DNA from: Bryobacterales bacterium F-183
GTDB taxonomy: Bacteria; Acidobacteriota; Terriglobia; Bryobacterales; Bryobacteraceae
Assembly: GCA_016865505.2 (NCBI GenBank)
Contig: AP025252.1
Location: 1,364,001-1,428,000, forward strand
DNA: 64,000 bases
Direction of reading: 5' to 3'
The notes under the pieces: generated by a model
The model's database searches: none
What the model was told of the DNA's origin: nothing
The model's input: the letters and a program-made list of their open reading frames with translations, nothing else
Shown: positions 32,868 to 42,535 of the stretch, piece after piece
Position numbering within the stretch: position 1 is the first letter of the stretch
Layout: every line of letters starts with the position of its first letter
Program-made: the position numbers and the translations under genes

Positions 32868-35800
32868 ATGGCTGCCGACAACAAGCTCGAACTCGTCGTC
32901 GAAATCGACACGAATAGAGCCAATGCGTCCATCAAGAGCGTCAATTCCAGCCTGTCGAGCATGGAAGCCGCCGCCGCCAAGAGCGCGCGTGGGGCATCTG
33001 CCGGAATCGACGGGCTGACAGCATCGATGGTGAAGGGCGCGGCTGCCGGCACGGTTCTGGGGCACGTTTTCGAGAAAGCTGTCGGCTGGCTCAAGGATTA
33101 CGGCGCCGAGATCGTGAAGTACGCCGCGCGCACGCAGACATTGGGCGTGGTCACCAATCAACTCGCCAAGGTCAACGACTACAACGCCGCCTCCGTGAAC
33201 CGGTTAGTGGATCGCATCAAGCAGCTCGGCGTTTCCACCCAGGAGGCCCACGGCGTCGTCCAGCGAATGATCTTCGCAGAACTAGATTTGTCGAAGGCGA
33301 CCGATCTCGCGCGCGTTGCCCAGGATGCCGCCGTCATCTCTGGTGTCAACTCCTCGGAGGCACTCGAAAACATCATCAAAGGGATCACCACCGGCCAGAC
33401 CGAGCTTCTCCACACGATGGGTCTGCAGGTCTCCCTTGAACAGGTGATCCAGCAGGAGACGAAGAAGCGTGGCCACGCCCTGTCCGAGGCCGAGAAACGC
33501 GAGGCCATGCTGAATCGGGTCCTGCAGGAGGGCGTGAAGATCCGGGGCGTCTACGAGGCGGCGATGGGTACTGCCGGGAAGCAGATGACCTCGCTGACGC
33601 GCCTCTGGCAGGAGGCGAAGAACGCCTTGGGAGAGCAGTTCCTGCCCGAGTTCTCGAAGCTCATCAAGGTACTGTCGGAGTCGCTCGAGTGGGTTCGGAA
33701 GAACTCGAGCGAGATTGCCAGCTTCGTGAAGATCTTCGGCGCCACGGCCGTTGGCGCTGCGGTCGGGCAGTTCATCAGTTGGATGGCGGCGGCTCGGACG
33801 TCCGTGCTGGCGCTGAATGCCGCGATGGCGCTGAATCCGTGGATTGCCGGCGGCATGCTGATTGCGGCTGCGGGCTTCGTCGGCTACGAGCAGTATCAGA
33901 ACTTCCAGAACCAGCAGAAGGCGATGGAACAGGACCTCCGGGATGCGACCATCCGCAACGCCATCACCAAGGATCGCAAGTCGGTCGACGATCTGAAGAA
34001 GGCGGGCTACACCGAGCAGGAGATCAAGGACGCCTTCTTCGGCCGCCGCAAGGTGATTCCCGGCTTCGAAGACGAGATTCCCGCGGATTGGAAGAGTCCC
34101 GCTGGTCTCGCCACAATCGAGCGGGATGACAAGGGCTTCCGTCTGGTGTTCGCGAAGAAGGAGAAGACCGAGGCCGAGCGTCGCGCCGAGGAGGAAGCGC
34201 GCGAGGCTGCCAAGGAGCGCGCTCGGAAGCAGGCCGAGTTTGCCCTTCAGCTTGAAGATGAAGCCGTCGCGTCCAGGAAGTCGGGTCTAACCGGCTATGC
34301 GCGCGACGTGGCGGAGATGAATACGCGCATCAAGAAGGGCACCACGTACCTGGACAAGAACGGCATCGAACAGGTGGCGCCGCTCACCCAAACGGCATGG
34401 CAGTCGGTCCTAGAGATCATGCGGAACAAGTTGGCCGCGTGGAAAGAGGAGTTGCACAAGAACACCGTCGAGTACTTCCGCGACTACGTCAAGGAAATGG
34501 AGGAGGCGGACAACCGCCGCCGCGAACTCGGGGGCAAGCAGTTCCAGGATCGGCTCGCCAATAATGCACGGATCGCCGAGGCGAACCTGGCGCACCTCGA
34601 GACGGTGTACTCGTTCGAGGAGCGGCGCGCGGGATTCGTTCGCGACGCCCAACTCCGGGCCCTCGACGCCGGCGATGCGCAGACAATCGAACAGAAAGTA
34701 GCGGTCGAACAGCGCAAGGCGGCCATCGAGATCGAGCACATCACCCGAGTGCACGAGATCCGGATGCGGCTGTTTGACCTCGAAACATCCCGCATGGTGC
34801 TGGAGGAAGAATCCACGCTCAAGCGGCTGGGCTATCGGGTGGAAGAAATTCAGGCGCGGATCGCCGAACTGACAGCGCAGCGGGATGAGATCAAGCGGTT
34901 TCAGCAGGAGGCGACCGACGCCGTTGTGCGAGGGGCGCGGGAGAGCGCCACGATTCGCCAGGCGCAGATCGTCCGCGACCAGAACCAGCGCATCTTCGAT
35001 TCCTTCAAGCGGCAAGCCGAGGGCGTGTTCGATGCTCTGTTGACTCGATCGCAGTCGGTTTGGTCGGCGATCGGCAATTCGCTGAAGACGGCTCTGCTAA
35101 CCGCCATCAAGGACGTCGTCACTTCGCGCGTGGCCGCGATGCTGATGCAGCTGTTTACTGGGCAGCGGGTCGGCTTTGCGCAGGCTTCCGCCGGCGGAGG
35201 TGGTGTGCTGGGCGGGCTTGGCGGAATGCTGGGTGTCGGCGCGGTGCCGGTGTTCGGCGGGACCCCCATGCCTGGAGCCACGCCTCCATTCATTCCGAGT
35301 GGGAGCACCGCGGGAACCGGCGGCATGCTGTCCAAGGCCGGATGGGGCGCGACGCTCGCAAACCTGAAGTCCTTCACCGGCATTGGTGGCAGTGTGCAAC
35401 TGGCGCCCGGCGTGGCCACCACGTGGGAGGCCGCGACCATGGGCCAGAAACTTTCCGCCATCGGCAAGTCGAACGCGGCACTGATGGGCGGCGCCATGCT
35501 CGCGATGTATGGCCTCCAACGTGGCGGAATCTCCGGTTTGGCGATGACGACGGCTGGCGGAGCCATGATCGGCTATAAGTTTGGCGGCCCGATCGGAGCG
35601 GCCATCGGTGCCGGGATCGGCGCCGTGGCTGGTCTAGTTCGGCTGTTCGTCAAAGGCGCGCAAGACAAGGCGCGCGAGAAGATCAAGGCCACTTACGGGG
35701 TCGACATCCGCGACAAAGGCGTGCTCAAGCAGATTGTCGACATCGCCAAGCAGGGCTTCGGTGGCAATCTCGACATGGCAATCCGGAGTCCGCAGATCCG

Positions 35801-36146
35801 CGATCTCGTCGAACTGTACGCGCTCTCCACAGGCCAAGGAACGTCCGGGCTTCCAGCTACGATGCGTCCCGTTTCGCTGCTCCAGCAGGGCGGAAGCCTG
35901 TTCCAAACGAGCGCCAGCGGTCTTACCCTCGACCGCATCGGAAGCGGCACACCTTCGTCCGCGGCACCCACGGTGATCAACATCACGGTGCCGGGAGCGA
36001 AGGAGTTCTTCGAGAAGGAAACGGTGCGCGTCGTAGTGGAGAACCCGCGTGCCGTCCAATCCGCGGCGATGGCGGCGACCAAGCAGAACGCTGGCCGTCG
36101 TGAGATGACCGGGCTGCAACTCAGCCCCGGACTGATCGTGTCATGA
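32868..36146 (+). CDS. tail tape measure protein
   Basis: This 1092-residue protein is the longest in the tail region and sits right after the chaperone pair. The N-terminal half is helical (SVNSSLSSMEAAAAKSARGA), with a hydrophobic stretch at about 290-340 (TAVGAAVGQFISWMAAART, IAGGMLIAAAGFVGYEQYQ). The middle is a long charged coiled coil (KEKTEAERRAEEEAREAAKE, QRDEIKRFQQEATDAV). A Gly-rich low-complexity region follows at about 765-815, then hydrophobic Gly-rich helices. It sets tail length and is ejected with the DNA. The stop overlaps the next start. Confidence 0.9.
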   Translation: MAADNKLELVVEIDTNRANASIKSVNSSLSSMEAAAAKSARGASAGIDGLTASMVKGAAAGTVLGHVFEKAVGWLKDYGAEIVKYAARTQTLGVVTNQLAKVNDYNAASVNRLVDRIKQLGVSTQEAHGVVQRMIFAELDLSKATDLARVAQDAAVISGVNSSEALENIIKGITTGQTELLHTMGLQVSLEQVIQQETKKRGHALSEAEKREAMLNRVLQEGVKIRGVYEAAMGTAGKQMTSLTRLWQEAKNALGEQFLPEFSKLIKVLSESLEWVRKNSSEIASFVKIFGATAVGAAVGQFISWMAAARTSVLALNAAMALNPWIAGGMLIAAAGFVGYEQYQNFQNQQKAMEQDLRDATIRNAITKDRKSVDDLKKAGYTEQEIKDAFFGRRKVIPGFEDEIPADWKSPAGLATIERDDKGFRLVFAKKEKTEAERRAEEEAREAAKERARKQAEFALQLEDEAVASRKSGLTGYARDVAEMNTRIKKGTTYLDKNGIEQVAPLTQTAWQSVLEIMRNKLAAWKEELHKNTVEYFRDYVKEMEEADNRRRELGGKQFQDRLANNARIAEANLAHLETVYSFEERRAGFVRDAQLRALDAGDAQTIEQKVAVEQRKAAIEIEHITRVHEIRMRLFDLETSRMVLEEESTLKRLGYRVEEIQARIAELTAQRDEIKRFQQEATDAVVRGARESATIRQAQIVRDQNQRIFDSFKRQAEGVFDALLTRSQSVWSAIGNSLKTALLTAIKDVVTSRVAAMLMQLFTGQRVGFAQASAGGGGVLGGLGGMLGVGAVPVFGGTPMPGATPPFIPSGSTAGTGGMLSKAGWGATLANLKSFTGIGGSVQLAPGVATTWEAATMGQKLSAIGKSNAALMGGAMLAMYGLQRGGISGLAMTTAGGAMIGYKFGGPIGAAIGAGIGAVAGLVRLFVKGAQDKAREKIKATYGVDIRDKGVLKQIVDIAKQGFGGNLDMAIRSPQIRDLVELYALSTGQGTSGLPATMRPVSLLQQGGSLFQTSASGLTLDRIGSGTPSSAAPTVINITVPGAKEFFEKETVRVVVENPRAVQSAAMAATKQNAGRREMTGLQLSPGLIVS

Positions 36147-36610
36147 CCCGCCAGGAACTCATCGAGAAGACCGCACGGGCGATCGCGGAGATGGAAGGCT
36201 TCTATCTCACCGCTCCGCAAGCCAAGACTCGCCGGATCTCGCATCCGACGCTGGCGCAGATCAATGCGAATCCGGGCAACATCCGGCAGTGGCGAGACAA
36301 GCGCGGTCCGTATCCGACCAATCGCGGCTACGTGGACTTCGTAGCGTGGGCCGCCGCGCAGTTTCCCGGCGCCTCGCGGGAGGAGATGAGCCAACGAGCG
36401 ATTGACGAGGGTTGGCGGATCCTGCGCGTGCTGATCGGCCAGTACCTCGATGGAAAGTACACACAAGGCAAGCAACCGTCGGCTGAGGAGATGTTCCGGG
36501 TCTACGCGCCCTCGGCGGATGGCAACCATCCAGCGAACTACGCCCGATTCGTCGCGAGCCGGATCGGAGCACGGCCGGAGCAGCGCCTGCTGGACCTGGT
36601 CACCTCATAA
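36143..36610 (+). CDS. possible virion-associated cell-wall hydrolase
   Basis: This 155-residue protein has an NPGNIRQW motif at about 46-53, GYVDFVAWAAAQ, and near the end YAPSADGNHPANYARFVASR. That set ('NPGNIR ... F ... YAP..D.N....Y...V') occurs in phage structural proteins with a lysozyme-like or PRD1 P5/P7-like hydrolase role. A catalytic Glu could be E16 or E18 (AEMEGFY). It overlaps the tape measure gene by 4 bp and a minor tail gene by 1 bp, so it may be a tail-tip enzyme that locally opens the wall. Confidence 0.55.
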   Translation: MTRQELIEKTARAIAEMEGFYLTAPQAKTRRISHPTLAQINANPGNIRQWRDKRGPYPTNRGYVDFVAWAAAQFPGASREEMSQRAIDEGWRILRVLIGQYLDGKYTQGKQPSAEEMFRVYAPSADGNHPANYARFVASRIGARPEQRLLDLVTS

Positions 36611-37011
36611 TGCCCGGCTCGGTTCAGAATGCGACGCCGCTGACGGTGCTGCCGGCGAGCCTATCGCGGACTTTCTTGCATGAGCGGGAGTATCCGGTGC
36701 TCGACAACGAGTACCGCAACGGGGAATCGCAGCGGAAGGCGGAAGCCAACAACAGCCGGAAGCGATGGCGTCTCGTGAAGCGGCTCGCGCCGGCGCAACT
36801 TCAGATGCTCCGCGATTTCTTCGACGCGCGCAAGGGTCCGACGGAGCCGTTTTACTTCTACGACCCCTACGAGACCAGCCCGAAGTTCTCGCACGATCCA
36901 ACAGGCCAAGCAGCAGCGGGCCGGTACACAGTTCGCTTCGCGGGTGGCTGGAACCAATCCGTCTCGCTGGGGCGCGCGGACATTTCTTTGGAACTCGTCG
37001 AACTCGCTTGA
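36610..37011 (+). CDS. minor tail protein
   Basis: This 133-residue protein reads LSRTFLHEREYPVLDNEYRN, then LVKRLAPAQLQMLRDFFDAR, then PFYFYDPYETSPKFSHDPTG and a beta-rich C-terminus (RYTVRFAGGWNQSVSLGRAD). The 'LR-FF-AR-G-x(n)-PFYFYDP' pattern is common in siphovirus distal tail proteins encoded after the tape measure gene. Its start shares one base with the previous stop. Confidence 0.65.
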   Translation: MPGSVQNATPLTVLPASLSRTFLHEREYPVLDNEYRNGESQRKAEANNSRKRWRLVKRLAPAQLQMLRDFFDARKGPTEPFYFYDPYETSPKFSHDPTGQAAAGRYTVRFAGGWNQSVSLGRADISLELVELA

Positions 37012-37020
37012 GGAATAGTC

Positions 37021-37404
37021 ATGCCATTTTCGTCCTACCTGGCGCAGAAGCTTCTGGAGAAGACCTTCCTGGGGCAAGATTTCGCGGTGACCGAGCACTG
37101 GATCAGCCTTCACACCGCCGATCCGGGAGCAACGGGAACCAATGAGGCATCCGGTGGTGCCTACACGCGGAACGCGCTCACCCAATTCACGGCTGTCGAC
37201 GACGACGGCGCGGCGAAGCGAGTGCGGAATGTTCCGCCGCTGTTTATCCAGGTTTCGGCAGGAACCTACACGCACCTGGGTCTGTGGGACGCGGTCTCTG
37301 GCGGCAACTTCCTCGGCGGGGGACCGCTTTCCTCACCCGCAACCGTTAACGATGGCGACTTCGTCATCATCCGCGAAAACGATCTCTCCGTGCTCCAGAG
37401 TTAG
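37021..37404 (+). CDS. tail fibre/baseplate-type protein
   Basis: This 127-residue protein matches the short phage proteins with SYLAQKLLEKTFLG, ISLHTADPGATGTNEASGGA, YTRNALTQF and a beta-rich tail (IQVSAGTYTHLGLWDAVSGG). The sequence 'HTADPG-TG-NE-GG-Y-R' is seen in many phage tail fibre-like proteins. It lies 9 bases after the minor tail gene. Its exact place in the virion is not known. Confidence 0.65.
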   Translation: MPFSSYLAQKLLEKTFLGQDFAVTEHWISLHTADPGATGTNEASGGAYTRNALTQFTAVDDDGAAKRVRNVPPLFIQVSAGTYTHLGLWDAVSGGNFLGGGPLSSPATVNDGDFVIIRENDLSVLQS

Positions 37405-37413
37405 AGGCATTCC

Positions 37414-37890
37414 GTGTCCACCATCCGCACGCAATTCGGTCCCGTTACGAACTTCACCCTGACGCTCAACGGACTCGCCTCGAACTCGGGGCGAAGTTCG
37501 GCGAAGGTCGAGAACCAGAACAGCCGCTACATCGATGCCATCTGCCAGTTCAAGCTGAAGACGGTGGCAGGATCCCCAAGCGACCGCTACGCCATCTATT
37601 TCTTCGCCTGGGGATCGGGGGATGACATGAGTCCGGCCTTCCCTGCCGGCATCACCGGCGTCGACGAGCCAATTGTTGCCGCGCTCGAAACGCTGTCGCT
37701 CCGTCCTGTGGGCTCGGTGTACGTCGCCTCGTCCGGCACAGTGATCACGCCGCCATTCTCAGTGGCTCCAGCGTTCGGCAACGTCCTGCCGCCTGTCTGG
37801 GGAATCCTGGCCATCAACCGAAGTGGGTTGGCTCTCGATGCCGCGGACAACATCGGCTTATGGCGCGGCGTCGAGTTCGAGGTGTCCTGA
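37414..37890 (+). CDS. hypothetical virion protein
   Basis: This 158-residue protein starts at a GTG at 37414. It is beta-rich with alternating patterns (NFTLTLNGLASNSGRSSAKV, RYIDAICQFKLKTVAG, RYAIYFFAWGSGDDMS), like phage tail or fibre subdomains. No family is recognised. The stop shares one base with the next ATG. Confidence 0.55.
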   Translation: MSTIRTQFGPVTNFTLTLNGLASNSGRSSAKVENQNSRYIDAICQFKLKTVAGSPSDRYAIYFFAWGSGDDMSPAFPAGITGVDEPIVAALETLSLRPVGSVYVASSGTVITPPFSVAPAFGNVLPPVWGILAINRSGLALDAADNIGLWRGVEFEVS

Positions 37891-38981
37891 TGCGCCAAAT
37901 GAGCACCGAAATCGAGCCGCAATCGTGGGCGCCTATGGGCACGCCCGAGGAGCCTTTGGACTTCGGTTCGTCCATGATCGACGGGCTGTACGCCCTGTGG
38001 TTGCCGAGTGGCCTGGATCCGCGCATCTCCTACAATGCTGCCCACCTCAACGGGCGGCGTGCCGCTACTCCCAGCGAGTTCACCCCTGCATATTTTCGGC
38101 GACGCTCGCAGTCGAGTCCCAATTCGTCCACAATCGCCGTGCCCGGCGGACTAGGAGGCAACGCACCGACCCCGTTCGGACGTGCCTTTGCATACAGCAA
38201 CGAGCAGGCCGCCATGTCCGTGGGTGGCCTGGGCTACGCACCGATCTACTCGGGAGATGGAGCCGGGAAAGTCATATCGGTCTGTGTCTGGTTCCGGATC
38301 AACCGGATCAACGGGACGGGCTTCCCGACGATCCTCGGCGGCAGCTTCTCGACGACGTGGTGGCTCGGCATCCGTACATCGACCGGGAAATACAAGGCGA
38401 TATTCCGGAACGGGTCGGCTCCCTACGGGCCTTTCGAGTGGGGGACCTACAACTCCGACCTGCGGAAGATCTGCTGTGTGACGTTCCTGCTGCCGTGCGA
38501 CGCAAACCGGACGGCGAGCGTCTTCCACAATGGCGTTCTAGCAGTGGAGGGGATGCTTTCGACCGCGAGCGCCACCGCCGGCAGCCATGATGTGTGGCCC
38601 CTCTCGACTGCCACGACCGGCATGTTCGCCGAGATCTTCGGTTTTGCCGCGTGGACCCGGGCGCTGTACGCGGAAGAGATCCGTGACCTGGCACTTGGCC
38701 CGTGGACATTGCTGAGCAAGCGCGCCCGATTCTGGTATGCGCCACTGATGGCCTACCGCTCCGCGCAGATCGCTGCCCAATCGGGCCTGTCGGCGCTGAT
38801 GCATCGTGGAATGACGCGCGCGGCCAGCATTGCCGGTCAGGGCAGCATTGCGGCGTATCTGCGCCCACCGGACGCACCGGAGCGCACATGGCGTTTGTCT
38901 CCGGAAAGACGGGCCATCGCGCCCGCCGAGGAACCGCGTACCTGGACCATCCCGCGCGAGCGCCGGAGCATCGACGCATGA
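37890..38981 (+). CDS. putative lectin-like (LamG-type) tail protein
   Basis: This protein is read from the ATG at 37890 (363 residues), overlapping the previous stop by one base; a frame reaching 37860 is in the upstream gene. Residues about 95-280 look like a concanavalin/LamG beta-sandwich (VISVCVWFRINRINGTGFPT, WWLGIRTSTGKYKAIFRNG, ASVFHNGVLAVEGML, IFGFAAWTRALYAEEIRDLA). Such domains bind sugars, so a role in host-surface binding is inferred. The C-terminus is Arg/Pro-rich (RTWRLSPERRAIAP). The stop overlaps the next start. Confidence 0.6.
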   Translation: MRQMSTEIEPQSWAPMGTPEEPLDFGSSMIDGLYALWLPSGLDPRISYNAAHLNGRRAATPSEFTPAYFRRRSQSSPNSSTIAVPGGLGGNAPTPFGRAFAYSNEQAAMSVGGLGYAPIYSGDGAGKVISVCVWFRINRINGTGFPTILGGSFSTTWWLGIRTSTGKYKAIFRNGSAPYGPFEWGTYNSDLRKICCVTFLLPCDANRTASVFHNGVLAVEGMLSTASATAGSHDVWPLSTATTGMFAEIFGFAAWTRALYAEEIRDLALGPWTLLSKRARFWYAPLMAYRSAQIAAQSGLSALMHRGMTRAASIAGQGSIAAYLRPPDAPERTWRLSPERRAIAPAEEPRTWTIPRERRSIDA

Positions 38982-39241
38982 CCTTCACTAAAGATCCGCA
39001 CGCGGTGCTCGACTACACCGTCGACTGGAACCGCTGGCTCGCCGGTGACACCATTGCCACGAGCACGTGGCTGGTTCCTGCGGGCATGACGAAGCAGGCG
39101 GAGTCGAAAAGCAACACCGCCGCAACCGTTTGGCTGTCAGGCGGGACCGCCGGCCAGAGCTACACCGTGACCAACCGAATCACCTCCGGTGCAGGGCGCA
39201 CTGAGGACCGGTCCTTCACGATTCGCGTCGAGGAACGCTGA
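38978..39241 (+). CDS. short tail/fibre-adaptor-like protein
   Basis: This 87-residue protein starts at the ATG overlapping the previous stop. It reads DYTVDWNRWLAGDTIATSTW then VWLSGGTAGQSYTVTNRITS and GRTEDRSFTIRVEE. This is the pattern 'D-x-LDY-x-DW-WL-GDTI-x-STW ... WLSGG-AG-x-Y-VTN ... GR-x(3)-SF-I-V' of small phage proteins sometimes called fibre-tail adaptors. The next gene starts 4 bases later. Confidence 0.65.
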   Translation: MTFTKDPHAVLDYTVDWNRWLAGDTIATSTWLVPAGMTKQAESKSNTAATVWLSGGTAGQSYTVTNRITSGAGRTEDRSFTIRVEER

Positions 39242-39245
39242 CCTA

Positions 39246-42200
39246 ATGCCAGACATGATCGGCAACATCGGGGTCCCCGAGATCGCCGCGAGCGGTGTGT
39301 TTCCGCTGACGCCGGATTATCCGACTGAGGTTCGGCGCGACCACGAGGTGGTCATTCACCAGTTCGGATCGGGCAACGCCAAGATCGAGCAGCGATTTCT
39401 CCTTGGCACAGGTGCACGCCGCTTCAGCATTCGGAAGCAATGGGTGCGCGACGCCGATCGCATCGCGCTTCGCAATTTTTGGGAGACCAAGTACGGGCCC
39501 TTCGGAGCCTTCACCTTCAATGCTCCGACAGACGACGGCAATGGAACGGCGGCGGTGACGTGCCGTTTCGCCAATGAGCCTCTGTCCTGGGAGATGGTCG
39601 CCGATTGGGCGTGCTCGCTGGGCGTCACACTGATCGAGACCCCGAGTGGAACGCCCTCGTACACGCTGAGCCAGACCGTCAACCGCTTCCCGTCCGCGTC
39701 TCTCCAGACGGCGCTGTTGTCGCAGGTGCAAGAGATCATTCCGCTGGTGCGCATCCAGCCGCTGGAATCCGGCTACCCCGCCATTCATCTGTCCGACCGC
39801 CGCTGCACCATTGGTGGCCAGCTTTACCAGGCGCGGCTCCTGGAATTCGATGGCATCTCGCAGTCGATCGGCAATGAATCCGACGAGGCGCAATTCTCCT
39901 TCGGCAACGCAGATCGCGTCATGCGCGACCTCGCCAACGACGTTGACCTGTTCCGTTCGGAGATCGCCTTCAGCCTTTTCCACGTTGGCACCGGCATCAA
40001 GCTCGATCTCTGGAAGGGCAACATCGTAAACTGGTCCTGCGACGCCGGGCCCGAGTTCCGCGTCATAGCCGCCGATGGCCTCTACGAACTGAACCTGCCT
40101 TATCCAGCACGCCGCATCTCGCGCACGTGCTGGAAGCCTTTCAGGGATGGCCTCAACTGTCCATACGCGGGTACAGACACCACGTGTGACAAAGGCTTCG
40201 ATACGCCCAACGGCTGCCGCGCGCACGGCATGGACAACTACTTCGGCGGCATCATCGCCAAGCCGCAGGGCGTGCGCATTAAAGACAACTCGACCGGGGT
40301 TTTCGGCTTCGGCCGCTCGACGATCACGAGCGTCTCGCTGGTTGCCGACTCCATCTACGACCAGGTGCTCCCGGAGATCTACACCGACTCGAACCTGCCA
40401 GTGAATGCCAAGATCGCCTCCGGTCGCGACGAAAGCAACTTCTATGCGGCTGTCGGCATCGTGGGCGAAGGCCCGCTCGGCGCGTACGGAACCGGCCATA
40501 AGTTGGACGGCCAGTACCACCACGGCTACCCGGGTGCGCTGGGTCTGCTGACGGGCCTTGGTGAAGATCCCAATCCGGTGCCGTTCGGGATGGACACAGA
40601 TGCGCCAGTAGATCGCGCCGCCGGGACGGCATTCATGATGCTTCGCCGCGCGGATGCTCGCGGACTCCAACTCTCCCGCCTGAGCGAGCACGCGATGGAG
40701 GTCATCGTCAGCCAGGGGCTAGGTGGCTGGAAATGGACCGCTCCCGGTGTGCGCAGTTGGCAGGCTGCTCTAACGAATCCGATCTGGATCGTCGTGAACA
40801 TGCTGCTGCGGGCCCGAGGGATTCGCGCGGGCGCTTCCGCCACGACCGACCTGCTGGATTACGCCGAGACTCTCTTCGAGGTCAATGCCGCCGTGGCTGC
40901 CGCCTTGATCTGCGATGAACAGGTTGCCAAGATCGTCGGGACCGGCAACGAGACCCAGTTCAAGTTCCGCGGCGTTCTGCAGGAGGAAAAGCCCTTCCGC
41001 GACTGGCTGCAGGAAGTGCTGATGAACTGCCTCGGCTACTACACGTTCGCGAACGGCAAAGTGAAACTGGGCGTGCGCGTGAACTCATCTGCGGTTGAAG
41101 CCTTCACGGAAGGCAACATCCTGTTCCGGAGTCTGCAACTCACACCGCTGCGGCCATTCTTCAATCACCTCACCGCCAACTTCGCTGACGAGGACTTCGA
41201 GTTCGTTGCCAACTCGATCTCGCTTTACGACATCGATCACGCGGCGCTGCTGGGTGGGGCAGGGCGCCCGCTGTTCCTGAAATCGACGGTCAACCTCGCG
41301 GGCACAGCATCGAAGTCGCAAGCCGCCCGCATCATCACCGTCCGGCTTCGTGAGGAGTTGGGCGGCCTCACGCCGGCGGAATGGAAGGCCGCTCGTCAGG
41401 TCGGCTTCAAGACGACCGTGCTGGCGTTGAATACGGAGCCCGGCATGGTCTGCTCCCTCACCCACCCCGAGATGCCGAACGGCGCCGGCGAGTTCCGCGT
41501 GACCGGTTGGCGGCTCAACCGTGACTACTCGATCGACATTCAGGGCCGCACCACAACGGACTCCATCTACGACCTGCTCGCTGGCCCGAAGCCAGTGGAT
41601 GTCGTCCCGGATCCAATTCCCAACGAGCCCGGTTTCGACTACGCGGCGCCGCCGGAGCCCGTCTTTGGCATCGCTCCCGCACCTGGTGTCCTGGTCTTCG
41701 CCGGCATCGGGTTCTACAACCTGACCAACACCAAGACGATCTCGACCCTGACTTTCACCGTCTGGCACTACGATGAGACGGCGCCTCTGCAGACCACCCT
41801 TGCTGCGGGGATCGACGACGCCCAAACATCGATCACTACCGCCAGCCTCTCGTCGTTCTCCGAAGGGGACTTTGCCGTACTCGGTGCGGAGATCGTCCGC
41901 ATTGTCAGTATCACGGGCAATGACGCGGTAGTCGAACGAGCGGCGAAGAACTCGACGGCCACTGCTCACGATGCCGGCACAAGGCTGATCCGGCTGGACA
42001 AGCGCCTGTTCATCTACAACGTGCCGCGCGATTTCTACGGCACGCCAGAGTCTGGCGCCTGGGAAGCCCGCGAACCGTTCCGCTGCATGGCGGTTTGCGC
42101 CGTCGAACTGTTTGTCACCAACATCTACGGCAACTCGCCGACGTCGGTGAACAACTACACGTCGAGCTTCATCGATGGCCGTATCCGAATTCTCAGCGGG

Positions 42201-42527
42201 CAACAAGTCGATTTGATCGTTGAAGGGATCATCGGCATCGAGAGCGACGCCGTGCCTCCCGTCTACCTGCCGCAGGCGACCTCGATCGGCGATCTTTATG
42301 CCTACTGCCGTACCGCGCCGGTCGGCGGCAACATCACCGCCGTGGTCAAGGTGGCAGGCTCCGCCATCGGGACGGTGATCATTAACAACGGCCAGACTTT
42401 CCCGGCAAACTCGGTCGACGGCAAGGACCTCCCTGCCATTCAACCGAACCAGCCCATCACGCTCGACATCACGGGCGTGGGCCTGACCTATCCCGGCGAG
42501 CGCCTCGTCGTGACGATCAGAATGTAG
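39246..42527 (+). CDS. large tail-tip protein with DUF2460- and DUF2163/BR0599-like parts
   Basis: This protein is read from the ATG at 39246 (1093 residues); a frame extending to 39189 lies inside the previous gene. The N-terminal 200 residues resemble DUF2460-type minor tail proteins. At about 290-335 it has the Cys-rich BR0599 pattern (SRTCWKPFRDGLNCPY, then CDKGF, then CRAHG-x(3)-YFGG). The following parts read as tail-hub beta domains (LRPFFNHLTANFADEDFEFV, VTGWRLNRDYSIDIQGRTTT). It probably joins the tail tube to fibres, as GTA and lambda J-type tip proteins do. Confidence 0.75.
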   Translation: MPDMIGNIGVPEIAASGVFPLTPDYPTEVRRDHEVVIHQFGSGNAKIEQRFLLGTGARRFSIRKQWVRDADRIALRNFWETKYGPFGAFTFNAPTDDGNGTAAVTCRFANEPLSWEMVADWACSLGVTLIETPSGTPSYTLSQTVNRFPSASLQTALLSQVQEIIPLVRIQPLESGYPAIHLSDRRCTIGGQLYQARLLEFDGISQSIGNESDEAQFSFGNADRVMRDLANDVDLFRSEIAFSLFHVGTGIKLDLWKGNIVNWSCDAGPEFRVIAADGLYELNLPYPARRISRTCWKPFRDGLNCPYAGTDTTCDKGFDTPNGCRAHGMDNYFGGIIAKPQGVRIKDNSTGVFGFGRSTITSVSLVADSIYDQVLPEIYTDSNLPVNAKIASGRDESNFYAAVGIVGEGPLGAYGTGHKLDGQYHHGYPGALGLLTGLGEDPNPVPFGMDTDAPVDRAAGTAFMMLRRADARGLQLSRLSEHAMEVIVSQGLGGWKWTAPGVRSWQAALTNPIWIVVNMLLRARGIRAGASATTDLLDYAETLFEVNAAVAAALICDEQVAKIVGTGNETQFKFRGVLQEEKPFRDWLQEVLMNCLGYYTFANGKVKLGVRVNSSAVEAFTEGNILFRSLQLTPLRPFFNHLTANFADEDFEFVANSISLYDIDHAALLGGAGRPLFLKSTVNLAGTASKSQAARIITVRLREELGGLTPAEWKAARQVGFKTTVLALNTEPGMVCSLTHPEMPNGAGEFRVTGWRLNRDYSIDIQGRTTTDSIYDLLAGPKPVDVVPDPIPNEPGFDYAAPPEPVFGIAPAPGVLVFAGIGFYNLTNTKTISTLTFTVWHYDETAPLQTTLAAGIDDAQTSITTASLSSFSEGDFAVLGAEIVRIVSITGNDAVVERAAKNSTATAHDAGTRLIRLDKRLFIYNVPRDFYGTPESGAWEAREPFRCMAVCAVELFVTNIYGNSPTSVNNYTSSFIDGRIRILSGQQVDLIVEGIIGIESDAVPPVYLPQATSIGDLYAYCRTAPVGGNITAVVKVAGSAIGTVIINNGQTFPANSVDGKDLPAIQPNQPITLDITGVGLTYPGERLVVTIRM

Positions 42528-42535
42528 CAGGTCGA

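Noticed and set aside
41085-42443. 452-codon minus-strand frame
   Set aside because: Antisense to the tail-tip protein; no motif and no start context.
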